From contig JAKZTE010000003.1 in the NCBI GenBank assembly GCA_047517285.1, positions 27,502-91,501 of the forward strand: a DNA stretch of 64,000 bases. The letters run 5' to 3'. How positions within the stretch are numbered: position 1 is the first letter of the stretch; each line of letters starts with the position of its first letter. This DNA comes from UBA57 sp963577725 (GTDB taxonomy: Archaea > Thermoproteota > Nitrososphaeria > Nitrososphaerales > UBA57). The notes under the pieces were generated by a model. It saw only the letters and a program-made list of their open reading frames with translations. It ran no database searches and was not told the DNA's origin. Positions 53,523 to 62,339 of the stretch are shown here, piece after piece. The position numbers were made by a program, and so were the translations under genes.

Positions 53523-53997
53523 GAGATTCATCTGAATTTTCTTCGTGAAAAATTTTAGAATGAAGCTTTTCAATTGGAGAAATAAAGGGATTAACAAATC
53601 GAGCAATTTTTAAATGTCGAACAATAGGAATCAATGATATTATACCAACTTGGTCTTGTGTGCCAGTTGTAACTTCTTTAAATTGTTGAAACAAAGGATA
53701 TTTCGATATAGTTATTTTGCCAGTTTCATTTTCCCATAGAAATATACCAATAAGAAGCCCGTTCATTAGAATAAATGGTAGTCCTAATGGAATAGCAGTT
53801 TCTTTTGCAATTACTTCGCCATACTGCATACCCTTAATTGGATCAATTAAAGCAGTAAAGAATACATTAATTGCTTGAACAGAATTTACTTGCCCAAGTC
53901 TAATACTAGCTGCATCAAAGATTGGTGGAAGTATTAAAAAGAATATAGGAAACACAAAAAGCGGAAGAATCATTATAGTCCAGAATATAAGCTCCAA
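53515..53997 (-). CDS. Membrane protein of unknown function
   Basis: A 160-residue protein with an N-terminal hydrophobic helix (WTIMILPLFVFPIFFLILPP) and a second near residues 70-87. Not recognised. The first standard start is TTG at 53997. The frame is open upstream to 54047 and there reads KKISKQNSFDFEKWLQSLLE. A GGAG (54058-54055) stands nine bases before an in-frame ATA at 54045, so an ATA start adding 16 residues is plausible. Confidence 0.6.
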   Translation of the reverse strand: MELIFWTIMILPLFVFPIFFLILPPIFDAASIRLGQVNSVQAINVFFTALIDPIKGMQYGEVIAKETAIPLGLPFILMNGLLIGIFLWENETGKITISKYPLFQQFKEVTTGTQDQVGIISLIPIVRHLKIARFVNPFISPIEKLHSKIFHEENSDESPK

Positions 53998-54108
53998 TAA
54001 AGATTGAAGCCATTTTTCAAAATCAAAAGAATTTTGTTTGGATATTTTCTTTCACTCCTAACTAGGAAATTTTAATCTTTAATTTTAACCTTTCTATAAA
54101 TGAAACAC

Positions 54109-55110
54109 TTATTCGTTAGTTTCATTAGGCCACATCATATCTCTCAGCTTTTTACCAGTAGATTCTATTTGATGGGATGCGATTTTATCAAGATATTTAT
54201 CAAATGACTGTTTTCCTTCTTTATTATAGATATTTCTCCATTCTTCGGCAAATTCTCCGGATTGTATTTCATCAAGAATTTTTTCCATTTCATCACGAGA
54301 AGATTGATTAATAACACGAGTGCCTCGTGTTAAACCTCCGTATCGAGCAGTTTCACTGACTCTCTGATACATGCCTTTAATACCGTATTGTTGAACCAAA
54401 TCAACAATAAGTTTTAGTTCATGAAGACATTCAAAATATGCTATTTCAGGCTGATAACCGCGATTTACTAATGTCTCAAAAGAATTTTGAATTAAAGAAG
54501 CAGCTCCGCCACATAAATCTGCTTGTTCGCCAAATAAATCAGTTTCAACTTCTTCTTTGAAAGTTGTCTGGAGAAGACCTGCTCTTGCACATCCAAGACC
54601 TTTAGCAATAGATAATGCTCGATTTAATGCATTATTAGTGAAATCTTGTTGAACAGCTACTAATGCGGGAGTTCCAAAATTATCTAGATATAATTCTCGT
54701 ACACGTCGTCCAGGAGCTTTAGGGGCAACCATTAAGACGTCAACCCATTCAGGAGGTTTTACCCACTGGTAATTAATTACTAGGCCATGAGAAAAACCCA
54801 ATGCATTACCTTCTTTAAGATGGGACGCAATTTGTTCTTCATAAAGTTTAGGTTGTTCCATATCAGGAACTAAAATATGAATTATATCAGATTGTTCTGC
54901 GGCTTCAGATACTTCCATGACTTTATGTCCGTCATCTAATGCTTTCTGCCAACTAGATCCGCCTTTTCGTAAACCAACAATTACATCAAGCCCAGAGTCT
55001 TTTAAATTGGAAGCTTGTGCAGAGCCTTGAATTCCATAACCAATAACAGAAATAGTCTCATTTTTTAATTGAGATATATCAATATCGTCATCATGCCAGA
55101 CTTGAGCCAT
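54109..55110 (-). CDS. ilvC: Ketol-acid reductoisomerase
   Basis: Second step of valine/leucine/isoleucine synthesis, Mg- and NADPH-dependent. The class I form of 333 residues has the Rossmann motif VIGYGIQGSAQASNLKDSG, DLFGEQADLCGG, YFECLHELKLIVDL and the C-terminal knotted domain. No other branched-chain gene is adjacent. It is divergent from tatC. Confidence 0.96.
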   Translation of the reverse strand: MAQVWHDDDIDISQLKNETISVIGYGIQGSAQASNLKDSGLDVIVGLRKGGSSWQKALDDGHKVMEVSEAAEQSDIIHILVPDMEQPKLYEEQIASHLKEGNALGFSHGLVINYQWVKPPEWVDVLMVAPKAPGRRVRELYLDNFGTPALVAVQQDFTNNALNRALSIAKGLGCARAGLLQTTFKEEVETDLFGEQADLCGGAASLIQNSFETLVNRGYQPEIAYFECLHELKLIVDLVQQYGIKGMYQRVSETARYGGLTRGTRVINQSSRDEMEKILDEIQSGEFAEEWRNIYNKEGKQSFDKYLDKIASHQIESTGKKLRDMMWPNETNE

Positions 55111-55189
55111 GTTAAAGAAAATTCTTAATCTAATTATTAAGTCTATTTGTTATAATAATTTAAGATACCTAGTGTATTAGTTTCTTATA

Positions 55190-55990
55190 GTGATTAACAA
55201 ACAAGCTAAGCCAATTATTGAACATGTAGGAGAATTAAGAAATCGTTTCATAAGGATTATGATATCAATATTAGTTTGTACTTTTGCACTTTTTATGTTT
55301 TCGACTAGAAATATATCGATAGATGGAAGGAATATTCGGATACCATATCCAGATATTTATAACAATATAGCCTCACAAATAATTATAGCATTACAAGATA
55401 TAGTACTGCCAGAGTATGTGAGAGTGATTTTGACTACTCCAGGACAGGCATTGTCAGCACAAATATACATTTCTTTGATGTGCGGAGTGATCATATCAAT
55501 ACCTTTGATATTGTGGGAGTTAACAGGATTTATAAAACCAGGACTGCATAAGAATGAAATCAAGTTACTGAGAAATCTGCTGATACCGGCATCTTTATTA
55601 TTTTTCATAGGAGCTGTATTTGCACTATTCATAATGGTGCCAATGACGATGGAATTTTTATACAAATACGGAGTGTCGTTACAGGCGGAAACATACATAA
55701 CGATAAATGAATTTGTTGCGTTCATAACATTCTTCATGTTAGCATTTGGCATAGCATTTCAATTGCCTATAGCCATGTGGTTATCTACAAGATTCGGATT
55801 AATCAGTAATACATTTTGGAAAGACAATTGGAGATATACATTAGTGTTACTTGTTGCAATAGGAGCTATAATAACTCCTGATGCAAGTGGAATAACAATG
55901 TGGTTGATAACAATACCAATGATGCTACTTTATTTTATAGGATATATAGCTTCTAGAAATGTAAGTTCAAAAAGAATAGTAGAAGATTAA
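55190..55990 (+). CDS. tatC: Sec-independent translocase subunit TatC
   Basis: Receptor subunit for twin-arginine signal peptides. The 266-residue protein begins INKQAKPIIEHVGELRNRFI (the conserved N-terminal E and LR segment), has six hydrophobic helices and the FIKPGLHKNEIK loop. GTG start at 55190. Known substrate candidate in the window: the Rieske protein at 34940-35743. The candidate small RNA follows the stop immediately, on the other strand. Confidence 0.94.
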   Translation: MINKQAKPIIEHVGELRNRFIRIMISILVCTFALFMFSTRNISIDGRNIRIPYPDIYNNIASQIIIALQDIVLPEYVRVILTTPGQALSAQIYISLMCGVIISIPLILWELTGFIKPGLHKNEIKLLRNLLIPASLLFFIGAVFALFIMVPMTMEFLYKYGVSLQAETYITINEFVAFITFFMLAFGIAFQLPIAMWLSTRFGLISNTFWKDNWRYTLVLLVAIGAIITPDASGITMWLITIPMMLLYFIGYIASRNVSSKRIVED

Positions 55991-56057
55991 GGGACAAACT
56001 CACATACTCAAGATCCTCGTCATCAAATCAGAGGGCTTTGTCGTCATTGTTCATCCC
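55991..56057 (-). ncRNA. Putative box C/D-like small RNA
   Basis: A 67-nt element starts GGGATGAAC and ends GTTTGTCCC. These pair over 9 positions (two G-U) to close the RNA. Inside are two C-box-like heptamers ATGACGA (complements of the direct repeats at 56041-56047 and 56017-56023), a D'-box CTGA between them, and a weak TTGA at the D position. A TATA-like AAATATAT (56077-56084) lies about 25 bases upstream of the minus-strand 5' end. It lies between tatC and tatA, with no ORF of its own. Confidence 0.45.
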
Positions 56058-56102
56058 AACTTATAATGAAAAGCGCATATATTTATCAATAAATCGGAAT
56101 TA

Positions 56103-56402
56103 TTATGAGTCAAGTTTACGTTTAATAGCTGCTCGTAGTTGCTCATCATCTTTAGTAGTAGCATCTATACCCAAAGCAGATGCGGATTTTTGTAATTCGT
56201 ATTTAGAGATGCTTTTTGAAGGAGTAGTAGTTTCAAATTCAGAATAAGATTTCACTTCACGTTCAAAATCAGACTTACTTTTTTGGAATTCGGCCATAAC
56301 TTTACCTAGATTTCTTGCCAATTCAGGAAGTTTATCAGTTCCAACAAGGAAAATCCCCACAACTAGGGCAATCCATACCCATTCCATACCACCAACAGCC
56401 AT
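56103..56402 (-). CDS. tatA: Sec-independent translocase subunit TatA
   Basis: A 99-residue protein with one N-terminal transmembrane helix (VWIALVVGIFLVGTDKLPEL) followed by an amphipathic helix containing ELARNLGKVM and a polar tail; the tail ends in a short Ser/Thr-rich plus charged segment. Forms the Tat pore with TatC. The start is most likely ATG at 56402 (MAVGGMEW) or the internal Met at residue 6. Confidence 0.9.
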   Translation of the reverse strand: MAVGGMEWVWIALVVGIFLVGTDKLPELARNLGKVMAEFQKSKSDFEREVKSYSEFETTTPSKSISKYELQKSASALGIDATTKDDEQLRAAIKRKLDS

Positions 56403-56462
56403 AATTTGAATTATACATGATAAAAGAAAAGGTTTTTTAATTTAGAGCAATCAGAGGTTTCA

Positions 56463-56969
56463 TTGATAAACACCATACCTGAAATAACCTTTTTTATAAT
56501 TGGATTGTCCATAGCGGTTTCGTTAGGTTCAGTATTAACTAGAAGGCAGTTTACTGATGTCGAACAAACAAAAAAACAACAGAAAGAGGTATCAGAATAC
56601 AATAAACAGTTAAGAGGTGCAATGATGAAAAGAGACAAACCGCTTGAGGCAAAATTAAAAAAGAAACAAGCTCAAATGAAACAGATGCAAGCAAAATTAG
56701 CCCGAGACAGTTTAAAACCTACATTCATATTTATCGTTCCACTTCTACTAATATGGACATTTGTATTACCAGAAATAATTGGACAAGATTGGTACAACAT
56801 TCCAGCAGCCTCATCTCCAATTTCAATGAATCTAATTATGTTTGAAACAGAGAAGGTTACCTTAGAATCTGGAAGAGTTTTAGAGTATGGAGTTCCAACA
56901 TTCTTTTGGTATTTAATTAGTTCAATATCAGCACAAGGAATGATAATGAAATTAATGAAGATGACTTAA
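56463..56969 (+). CDS. DUF106/EMC3-like membrane insertase
   Basis: A 168-residue archaeal homologue of the Emc3/Get1/YidC superfamily (DUF106), for insertion of membrane proteins. It has an N-terminal helix (ITFFIIGLSIAVSLGSVL), a cytosolic coiled coil rich in Lys/Gln/Met, and two C-terminal helices (LKPTFIFIVPLLLIWTFVLP and the last near residue 150). TTG start at 56463. It neighbours the Tat genes. Confidence 0.85.
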   Translation: MINTIPEITFFIIGLSIAVSLGSVLTRRQFTDVEQTKKQQKEVSEYNKQLRGAMMKRDKPLEAKLKKKQAQMKQMQAKLARDSLKPTFIFIVPLLLIWTFVLPEIIGQDWYNIPAASSPISMNLIMFETEKVTLESGRVLEYGVPTFFWYLISSISAQGMIMKLMKMT

Positions 56970-56976
56970 CCGTATT

Positions 56977-57741
56977 TTAGAGTAATACATTACCGCCATC
57001 AATAACTATTGTTTGACCATTAACAAAACTAAAATTGTCAGAAACAATAAGAGAACAAGTATTAGCAACGTCAGTGGTGTCACCCCATCGTTTTAATGAA
57101 GTTTCATTAGCGAGTTTTTGTTGAGTTTTACTGTCGAAATGATCAAAGGTAGCAGAACTTTTAATATTGCCAAGAGCCAAGCAATTAGTACGAATATTAT
57201 ATTTTCCATATTCCAGTGCAAGATGTTTAGTGAGTCCTAAAAGTCCAGCTTTAGCAACAGTATAAGGTGCGCCTTTATCATGACCTGCAATTGCAGGAGT
57301 AGAGGATATATTAATGATATTACCTGAATTAGCTTTTTTCATTATTGGAATAACAGCCTTACAACATCGAATACTGCCCAATAAATCCGTGTCAATGACA
57401 TTTTTATAGCCTTCAAGACCGATATCGGTAAAAGAGGAATCCCAATATTCGGAAGTAAGCGGATAACCTGCATTATTAATTAAAATATCAATTTTCCCAT
57501 AATGATCTTTAGTAGTTTGTATAAGATTGGATATATCATCGTCAATAGTAACGTCTGTTTTTATTGCAATTGGATCTGTATCGTAAGAATTTAGGTTTTT
57601 AACAATCTCTTTTGCCAATGAAAGATTTCTCGAAGTAACGACTACATTGGCTCCCTTTTGTGAAAACACTTCTGCTATAGATTTACCAATTCCCTTTGTA
57701 GAGCCAGTAACAATAACAACTTTATTGGATAATTCATCCAT
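56977..57741 (-). CDS. SDR-family oxidoreductase
   Basis: A 254-residue classical short-chain dehydrogenase: TGSTKGIGKSIAEVF (NAD(P) motif), NNAG, the catalytic serine in INISSTPA, and YTVAKAG (Tyr/Lys). Could be a 3-oxoacyl-ACP-reductase-like or other alcohol dehydrogenase; the substrate is not readable. Divergent from the Nudix gene by 87 bases. Confidence 0.85.
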   Translation of the reverse strand: MDELSNKVVIVTGSTKGIGKSIAEVFSQKGANVVVTSRNLSLAKEIVKNLNSYDTDPIAIKTDVTIDDDISNLIQTTKDHYGKIDILINNAGYPLTSEYWDSSFTDIGLEGYKNVIDTDLLGSIRCCKAVIPIMKKANSGNIINISSTPAIAGHDKGAPYTVAKAGLLGLTKHLALEYGKYNIRTNCLALGNIKSSATFDHFDSKTQQKLANETSLKRWGDTTDVANTCSLIVSDNFSFVNGQTIVIDGGNVLL

Positions 57742-57828
57742 TAAACTAATAGTTAAGAGATAAGAATTTGAACTTTTCTATAAGTTATTCAACGGAGATT
57801 TATATAATTATTCAATATAAGGGGATTA

Positions 57829-58281
57829 ATGAAACAAGTTTATCCAGAACCAACAGTAGGAGCTTTAATAATTAATAGTGAGAATAAGATTTTATTAGTA
57901 AAATCTCATAAATGGACAAATGGCAAGTATTCAGTTCCTGGTGGACATGTAGAAATTGGTGAATCATTTGAGGAGGCCATAATTAGAGAAGTTAAAGAAG
58001 AAACAGGGTTAGACGTAGTGCCTAAGAGATTATTCATGGTTCAAGAATGTGTACGTCCAAAAGAATTTTTCAAGAAGAAACATTTTATCTTCTTTGATTA
58101 TATTTGTCAGGCTAAGAACATAAAAGTGCAATTAGATGAAAGAGAATTACAAGAATATAATTGGTTCAAGATAGAAGACATAAAAGAAGATTATTTAGAA
58201 CCTTACACAAGGAATATGATATTAAAATTTAGAGAAGATAGTGATTTAGAAAGTAGAAAAATCTATTTAATTAAAAAATGA
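57829..58281 (+). CDS. Nudix hydrolase
   Basis: A 150-residue Nudix protein. The Nudix box starts at GGHVEIGESFEEA and ends REVKEETGL. N-terminal PTVGALIINSENKILLVKS is typical of ADP-ribose/nucleotide-diphosphate hydrolases. Ends one base before the convergent OCD-family gene. Substrate unknown. Confidence 0.88.
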   Translation: MKQVYPEPTVGALIINSENKILLVKSHKWTNGKYSVPGGHVEIGESFEEAIIREVKEETGLDVVPKRLFMVQECVRPKEFFKKKHFIFFDYICQAKNIKVQLDERELQEYNWFKIEDIKEDYLEPYTRNMILKFREDSDLESRKIYLIKK

Positions 58282-59244
58282 TTAAGAGAAATCAAAATTA
58301 CGGCCAATTCCTTTTTCTAGTGCTTCTTGATATATCAGATTAGCAGTAGAGATATCCTCAAGGGATAACCCCATTGATTTAAACATCGTAATATCATCTT
58401 CGCTAGTTCTGGCAAATTTATTTCCAAGAATAATATCGGCAAGTTCAGCAAATACATTAGTTTCAGAGATTCCTCCAGCTTCATGAACCGCAGTATTTAT
58501 TTCGTCAACAATGACCTTACTGCGATTAATGGTAGTATTATCCACTTCAGAGCTTTCCTTAGTGTGAGCTCCAATACAATTGATATGAGTTCCAGCATTA
58601 ACTAGATTGCCATCAAATAATGGCGAAGGAGAACTTGTTGCAGTAACTAATATATCATTATCAAGAACTTTCTCAATATCATGTTCTACAACAATAGGAA
58701 CTTCAAGTTCAGTTTCAAGAGATTTAATGAATTCGGTTTTCTTATCTGCAGAAGGACTAGTCATGACTATACGAGATATATTACGAACAGAACATATAGC
58801 CATTAATTGAAATCGAGATTGATATCCTGAACCAAATATTCCAACAGATTCAGAATTTTGTTTAGATAAATATTTAGTAGCAACGCCGGTAACGGCCCCA
58901 GTTCTCATTCCAGTAATAAGTGAACCGTCCATTATACAGATCAGTTCTCCAGTATCAGTGTCGGTGAGAGATACTGTACCTTGAGTTGTAGGTTTGTTGA
59001 GTTTGATATTTTCTGGAAATACTGTTACAATTTTAGTACCCAATGCTTTCATTCCACTCATATGAGCGGTCATAACTCCATACCAACCATTTTTATCTTC
59101 TACAATAACAACTCCACGGTCGGTCATTTTTACATTATTTTTAGATAATTCAATGAAACTTTCTTCCATGGTTTTAATATTAGATTCCATTGTAAGTAAG
59201 GAATCAACGTCTTTATGCGAGAGTAAAAGAACCATAGTAATCAC
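58282..59244 (-). CDS. Ornithine cyclodeaminase / mu-crystallin family enzyme
   Basis: A 320-residue NAD(P)-binding protein. Family features: TGMRTGAVTGVATKYL, the dinucleotide motif GIFGSGYQSRFQLMA, and ATSSPSPLFDGNLV. The family includes ornithine cyclodeaminase, alanine dehydrogenase and imine reductases; the specific reaction cannot be read. Starts either at GTG 59244, immediately after the hisC stop, or at the internal ATG at 59235 (MVLLLSHKD), which fits the family better. Confidence 0.85.
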   Translation of the reverse strand: MITMVLLLSHKDVDSLLTMESNIKTMEESFIELSKNNVKMTDRGVVIVEDKNGWYGVMTAHMSGMKALGTKIVTVFPENIKLNKPTTQGTVSLTDTDTGELICIMDGSLITGMRTGAVTGVATKYLSKQNSESVGIFGSGYQSRFQLMAICSVRNISRIVMTSPSADKKTEFIKSLETELEVPIVVEHDIEKVLDNDILVTATSSPSPLFDGNLVNAGTHINCIGAHTKESSEVDNTTINRSKVIVDEINTAVHEAGGISETNVFAELADIILGNKFARTSEDDITMFKSMGLSLEDISTANLIYQEALEKGIGRNFDFS

Positions 59245-60330
59245 TTAAACAGATACTTCTTCAATAGCTTGAATCAGTTTATTATTTTCGTCATGTAAAC
59301 CAATGTTAATTCTTATATAATTTTCTAGGCCAAGTGCGCCGCTTACGTCACGTACGACAATGCCTTTATGGAGTAATTTTTCATAGATATCTGCGCCACC
59401 AGAATTTGTAAATTTTAATAGCATAAAGTTTGAGGTACTTGGAATAATTTCAACGTTCTTTATTTTAGAAACTTGTTCAATGAAGGATTTTTTTTCAGAG
59501 AGAACCTCTTTGACATTGTTCTCAATCCAATCAATATTATTTAAAGCAATTCTGGACAAGTTAACAGAGAGTTCGCCAACACTGTTAGGCGGTCTGACCT
59601 TATTCAATAAAGAGGTAGTAGATATTGATGAAAGCAGATAACCAACTCTCAATCCAGCTAAACCAAAGGCTTTAGAAAATGTCCTGACTACAATTAAATT
59701 GTCATAGCGATTTACTAAATCCGCTACAGTTTCTCCAGTAAACTCAAAATATGCTTCGTCGACAACCACAGGAACGTCGGAACTAGACAAGAGTTTTTCA
59801 AGTGAGTTTTTGTCTACAAGATTACCAGTAGGGTTATTTGGACTGCAGAGAATAATCAAACTAGTGTTGTCGTCTATACTGTTAGAAATTTTTGTGAAGT
59901 CGTCAGAAAAATCAGAATTTCTTGTTATTTCCTTGAAATTACCGCCCATAATTTGAATCATTTTCTCGTAATAGGAATAAGTAGGAGTAGAAAGAATTAC
60001 ATCACTAGAAGGTTCAATAAACATTGAACCAATCATAAATAATCCTTCGTCCGCACCATTAGTTAATATTAAGTTATCGACGTTGCATGAACAATAATCT
60101 GCAAGTAACTTACGGACAGAAATATATGAAGAATCAGGATATCGGTTAATCTCTAGATGATTGAATTCTTTACTAAGTTCTTCGAGCCATTCAATAGGAG
60201 TTTTATGTGAAACATTAGTATCAAAACGAGTTATCTCATTAGGATTTTTTCCTATAGAATTAGCAATATCATCAGTAGATGGTTCCCAACTATATGGAAC
60301 AAAATTTTTCAAGAATTTCCTAATTTTCAT
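59245..60330 (-). CDS. hisC: Histidinol-phosphate aminotransferase
   Basis: PLP-dependent class I/II aminotransferase of 361 residues, histidine biosynthesis. Motifs are ILTNGADEGLFMIGSM, LCSPNNPTGN, VVDEAYFEF and the PLP-lysine in RTFSKAFGLAGLRVGYLL. Close homologues act on other amino acids (aromatic, Tyr), so HisC is the likely, not certain, assignment. It is directly upstream of the OCD-family gene. Confidence 0.87.
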   Translation of the reverse strand: MKIRKFLKNFVPYSWEPSTDDIANSIGKNPNEITRFDTNVSHKTPIEWLEELSKEFNHLEINRYPDSSYISVRKLLADYCSCNVDNLILTNGADEGLFMIGSMFIEPSSDVILSTPTYSYYEKMIQIMGGNFKEITRNSDFSDDFTKISNSIDDNTSLIILCSPNNPTGNLVDKNSLEKLLSSSDVPVVVDEAYFEFTGETVADLVNRYDNLIVVRTFSKAFGLAGLRVGYLLSSISTTSLLNKVRPPNSVGELSVNLSRIALNNIDWIENNVKEVLSEKKSFIEQVSKIKNVEIIPSTSNFMLLKFTNSGGADIYEKLLHKGIVVRDVSGALGLENYIRINIGLHDENNKLIQAIEEVSV

Positions 60331-60371
60331 AACTTATTGTAACGATTATTATTTCTTTGTATTGTATTAAT

Positions 60372-60872
60372 TCATTTTGAGGAATTTTTATTTAAATTGA
60401 TTTTAAGAAGGTCGAGATTTAATAAAGAAGAGTGGGCAGAATGAGATACAAGTTGGTCTTCGTCAGATGTTGCACGAACAAGAGCGTCACGGGCTACTTC
60501 ATCTCCAATAGAACCCAAAGCAATGGCAGATTCATGTCTAACTACAGGGTCAGTATCAGTAAGCGTGGCTTCAATTAGATGAGTAATACATTGTGGGAAA
60601 CCCAATTGTCCAAGAGTAAATGCAGCTTCATGTCTGACAAGAGGAGTTTCGTCATTTTTTAGAAGTTCAGACAATACAGGAACAACAGAATTATCGCCAA
60701 TATCTGCCAGTATACAAACACAACGTGTTCGAACAGATATACTTTCGTCTTGTTGAAGTAGAGTTATAAAGAAATTAAGATCTATTTTTTCAAAAGCCTT
60801 ATCACATTCAATTAATTTGGCGAGATCTCCGTCTTTACGGGTTACCAATTGGTTCTTTTTTTGTAGTATCAT
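60372..60872 (-). CDS. HEAT-repeat protein with deoxyhypusine-hydroxylase-like His-Glu motifs
   Basis: A 166-residue protein of about four to five HEAT repeats. Two repeats carry the His-Glu pairs LVRHEAAFTLGQLG (H81-E82) and VVRHESAIALGSIG (H113-E114), spaced by 32 residues; in eukaryotic deoxyhypusine hydroxylase, iron-binding His-Glu pairs have a spacing of 33 in the first half. The protein is about half that enzyme's length, so an iron site would need two chains. Could equally be a general HEAT adaptor such as the PBS-lyase-like repeats. Confidence 0.75.
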   Translation of the reverse strand: MILQKKNQLVTRKDGDLAKLIECDKAFEKIDLNFFITLLQQDESISVRTRCVCILADIGDNSVVPVLSELLKNDETPLVRHEAAFTLGQLGFPQCITHLIEATLTDTDPVVRHESAIALGSIGDEVARDALVRATSDEDQLVSHSAHSSLLNLDLLKINLNKNSSK

Positions 60873-60932
60873 AAATATATCAAATTGAATATAACAAAGA
60901 ATTTAAATAATTAATTAAATTTTCTATATGAA

Positions 60933-62219
60933 TTAGGTTTTAGAGTAAATCATAATGTATTCGTGTGAATAGGATTTAGTATGACTAGCGTCAGACGATA
61001 CAAATCGGCCAGTCTTAGGATCTCTAGTTGTAGGAAGGCATTTAAATGGAATTTTTCGTTTTATAATTTTCTGTTCAGTAAATCCAACAGTAGCTAATAT
61101 TTCATCAAAAACTTGTGTATTTGATATATCAACGCCTCGAAGAGTAGTGTTGCCTATAACTACAGCCATTTTACCATTAGTTTTTAATAAATCGTATGAT
61201 TTATGGAAGAAATTCTGCATGTCGATAAAATAAGAATAGACAGTCTTCGATAATGCTTTACTATGATTGTGTAAAGAATCTGCAATCACACCTCCAGTAT
61301 AGCTATAGAGGTTATTGTCATTAGTCTTACGATGGGAAGAGCCAATAAAATTCTGTTTTGATGGAATATCTTTGAAAAAATCTTGTAGAAATGACAGACT
61401 AAGTGAATGAATGTCTCGATATTCATAGCTAATTACATATGGTGGAGAAGTAACTATCAAAGAACATTCTTCGTCTTTTGGTAAATCTTGCAAATCACCC
61501 ACATATACACGCCTATAATAATCAAGATTATTAAGAATTTTTGGAGAGAGAGTATTTATTAATTGTTCGTTACGAATTTCCATTTTTTTTAATTGATTAA
61601 AATAACGAGTTATTGGATCGTTTACTCGATTAAGAAATTTTGTTTTATCTTTATGAGGCTTTACAGAACCATTATTCCAGTAGCTAGAGGTTTTCAATAT
61701 GTGAGAAAATGCACATAAAAAAAATAATTGTAAATTTTTTGGTTTGATTTGTTTAATTTTGGATAGAAGATGATTAAGAATATAATAAGTATCATCGTCA
61801 AACCATTTTGATAGTTCCTGTGGAATGTCATAATCGGCGGTCGTATTAGAATGTTTGAGTTCATGATGTAGAAATGATATAGCATTAGAAATTTTAGATG
61901 GGTCAAGAGGAGTTGTCTTAGCTAAAGTAATCATATGCGCAATTGGATTAATATCAGTACCAAGAGCCACTCTATTGTGAAGAATAGATTCTAAGATTGT
62001 AGAACCTGAACCATAAAAAGGATCACAAATTATATCTCGTTCTTGAGAATTTTCTAGAATTAATCTACGGGCCAATTGTGGAATGAATTTTGCAGGATAT
62101 CGATGATAACAATGAGTAAGATAGTTAGTATCTTTTTGTGTAAGATTGTCAAAAGACCAGGAATTTTCAGTAACAATCTTAGATACTGGTTCAATCAATC
62201 GTGGCCGGGTAAGTGACAT
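60933..62219 (-). CDS. Site-specific DNA methyltransferase (m4C/m6A type), no cognate nuclease seen
   Basis: A 428-residue methyltransferase. The SAM motif DPFYGSGST is at residues 66-74 and the catalytic TSPPY at 257-261, with TDINPIA after motif I and a variable region of about 180 residues between the motifs as a candidate target-recognition domain. HCYHRYPAKFIPQLAR near the start is typical of a family of archaeal/bacterial m4C-like enzymes. No restriction gene lies within the flanking genes, so it may be solitary and have a regulatory or repair-marking role. Confidence 0.82.
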   Translation of the reverse strand: MSLTRPRLIEPVSKIVTENSWSFDNLTQKDTNYLTHCYHRYPAKFIPQLARRLILENSQERDIICDPFYGSGSTILESILHNRVALGTDINPIAHMITLAKTTPLDPSKISNAISFLHHELKHSNTTADYDIPQELSKWFDDDTYYILNHLLSKIKQIKPKNLQLFFLCAFSHILKTSSYWNNGSVKPHKDKTKFLNRVNDPITRYFNQLKKMEIRNEQLINTLSPKILNNLDYYRRVYVGDLQDLPKDEECSLIVTSPPYVISYEYRDIHSLSLSFLQDFFKDIPSKQNFIGSSHRKTNDNNLYSYTGGVIADSLHNHSKALSKTVYSYFIDMQNFFHKSYDLLKTNGKMAVVIGNTTLRGVDISNTQVFDEILATVGFTEQKIIKRKIPFKCLPTTRDPKTGRFVSSDASHTKSYSHEYIMIYSKT

Positions 62220-62339
62220 ATAATTATCTAGTAGCAGTTGTTTTATTCATATTAAGTCAAAATAACTTTCCATTAGAGTGAGTTTCAGTTGAGTCTTCCA
62301 CAGCTAACCTGAAATATATCAAAAACAGACGTGTTTTGA

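Noticed and set aside
56038..56247. 69-codon plus-strand frame over the tatA 3' end
   Set aside because: It is antisense to tatA and crosses the candidate small RNA; no start context or similarity.
62220..62339. Possible C/D-box RNA before the TrmB gene
   Set aside because: CTGA-like elements occur but no C box or terminal pairing could be found.
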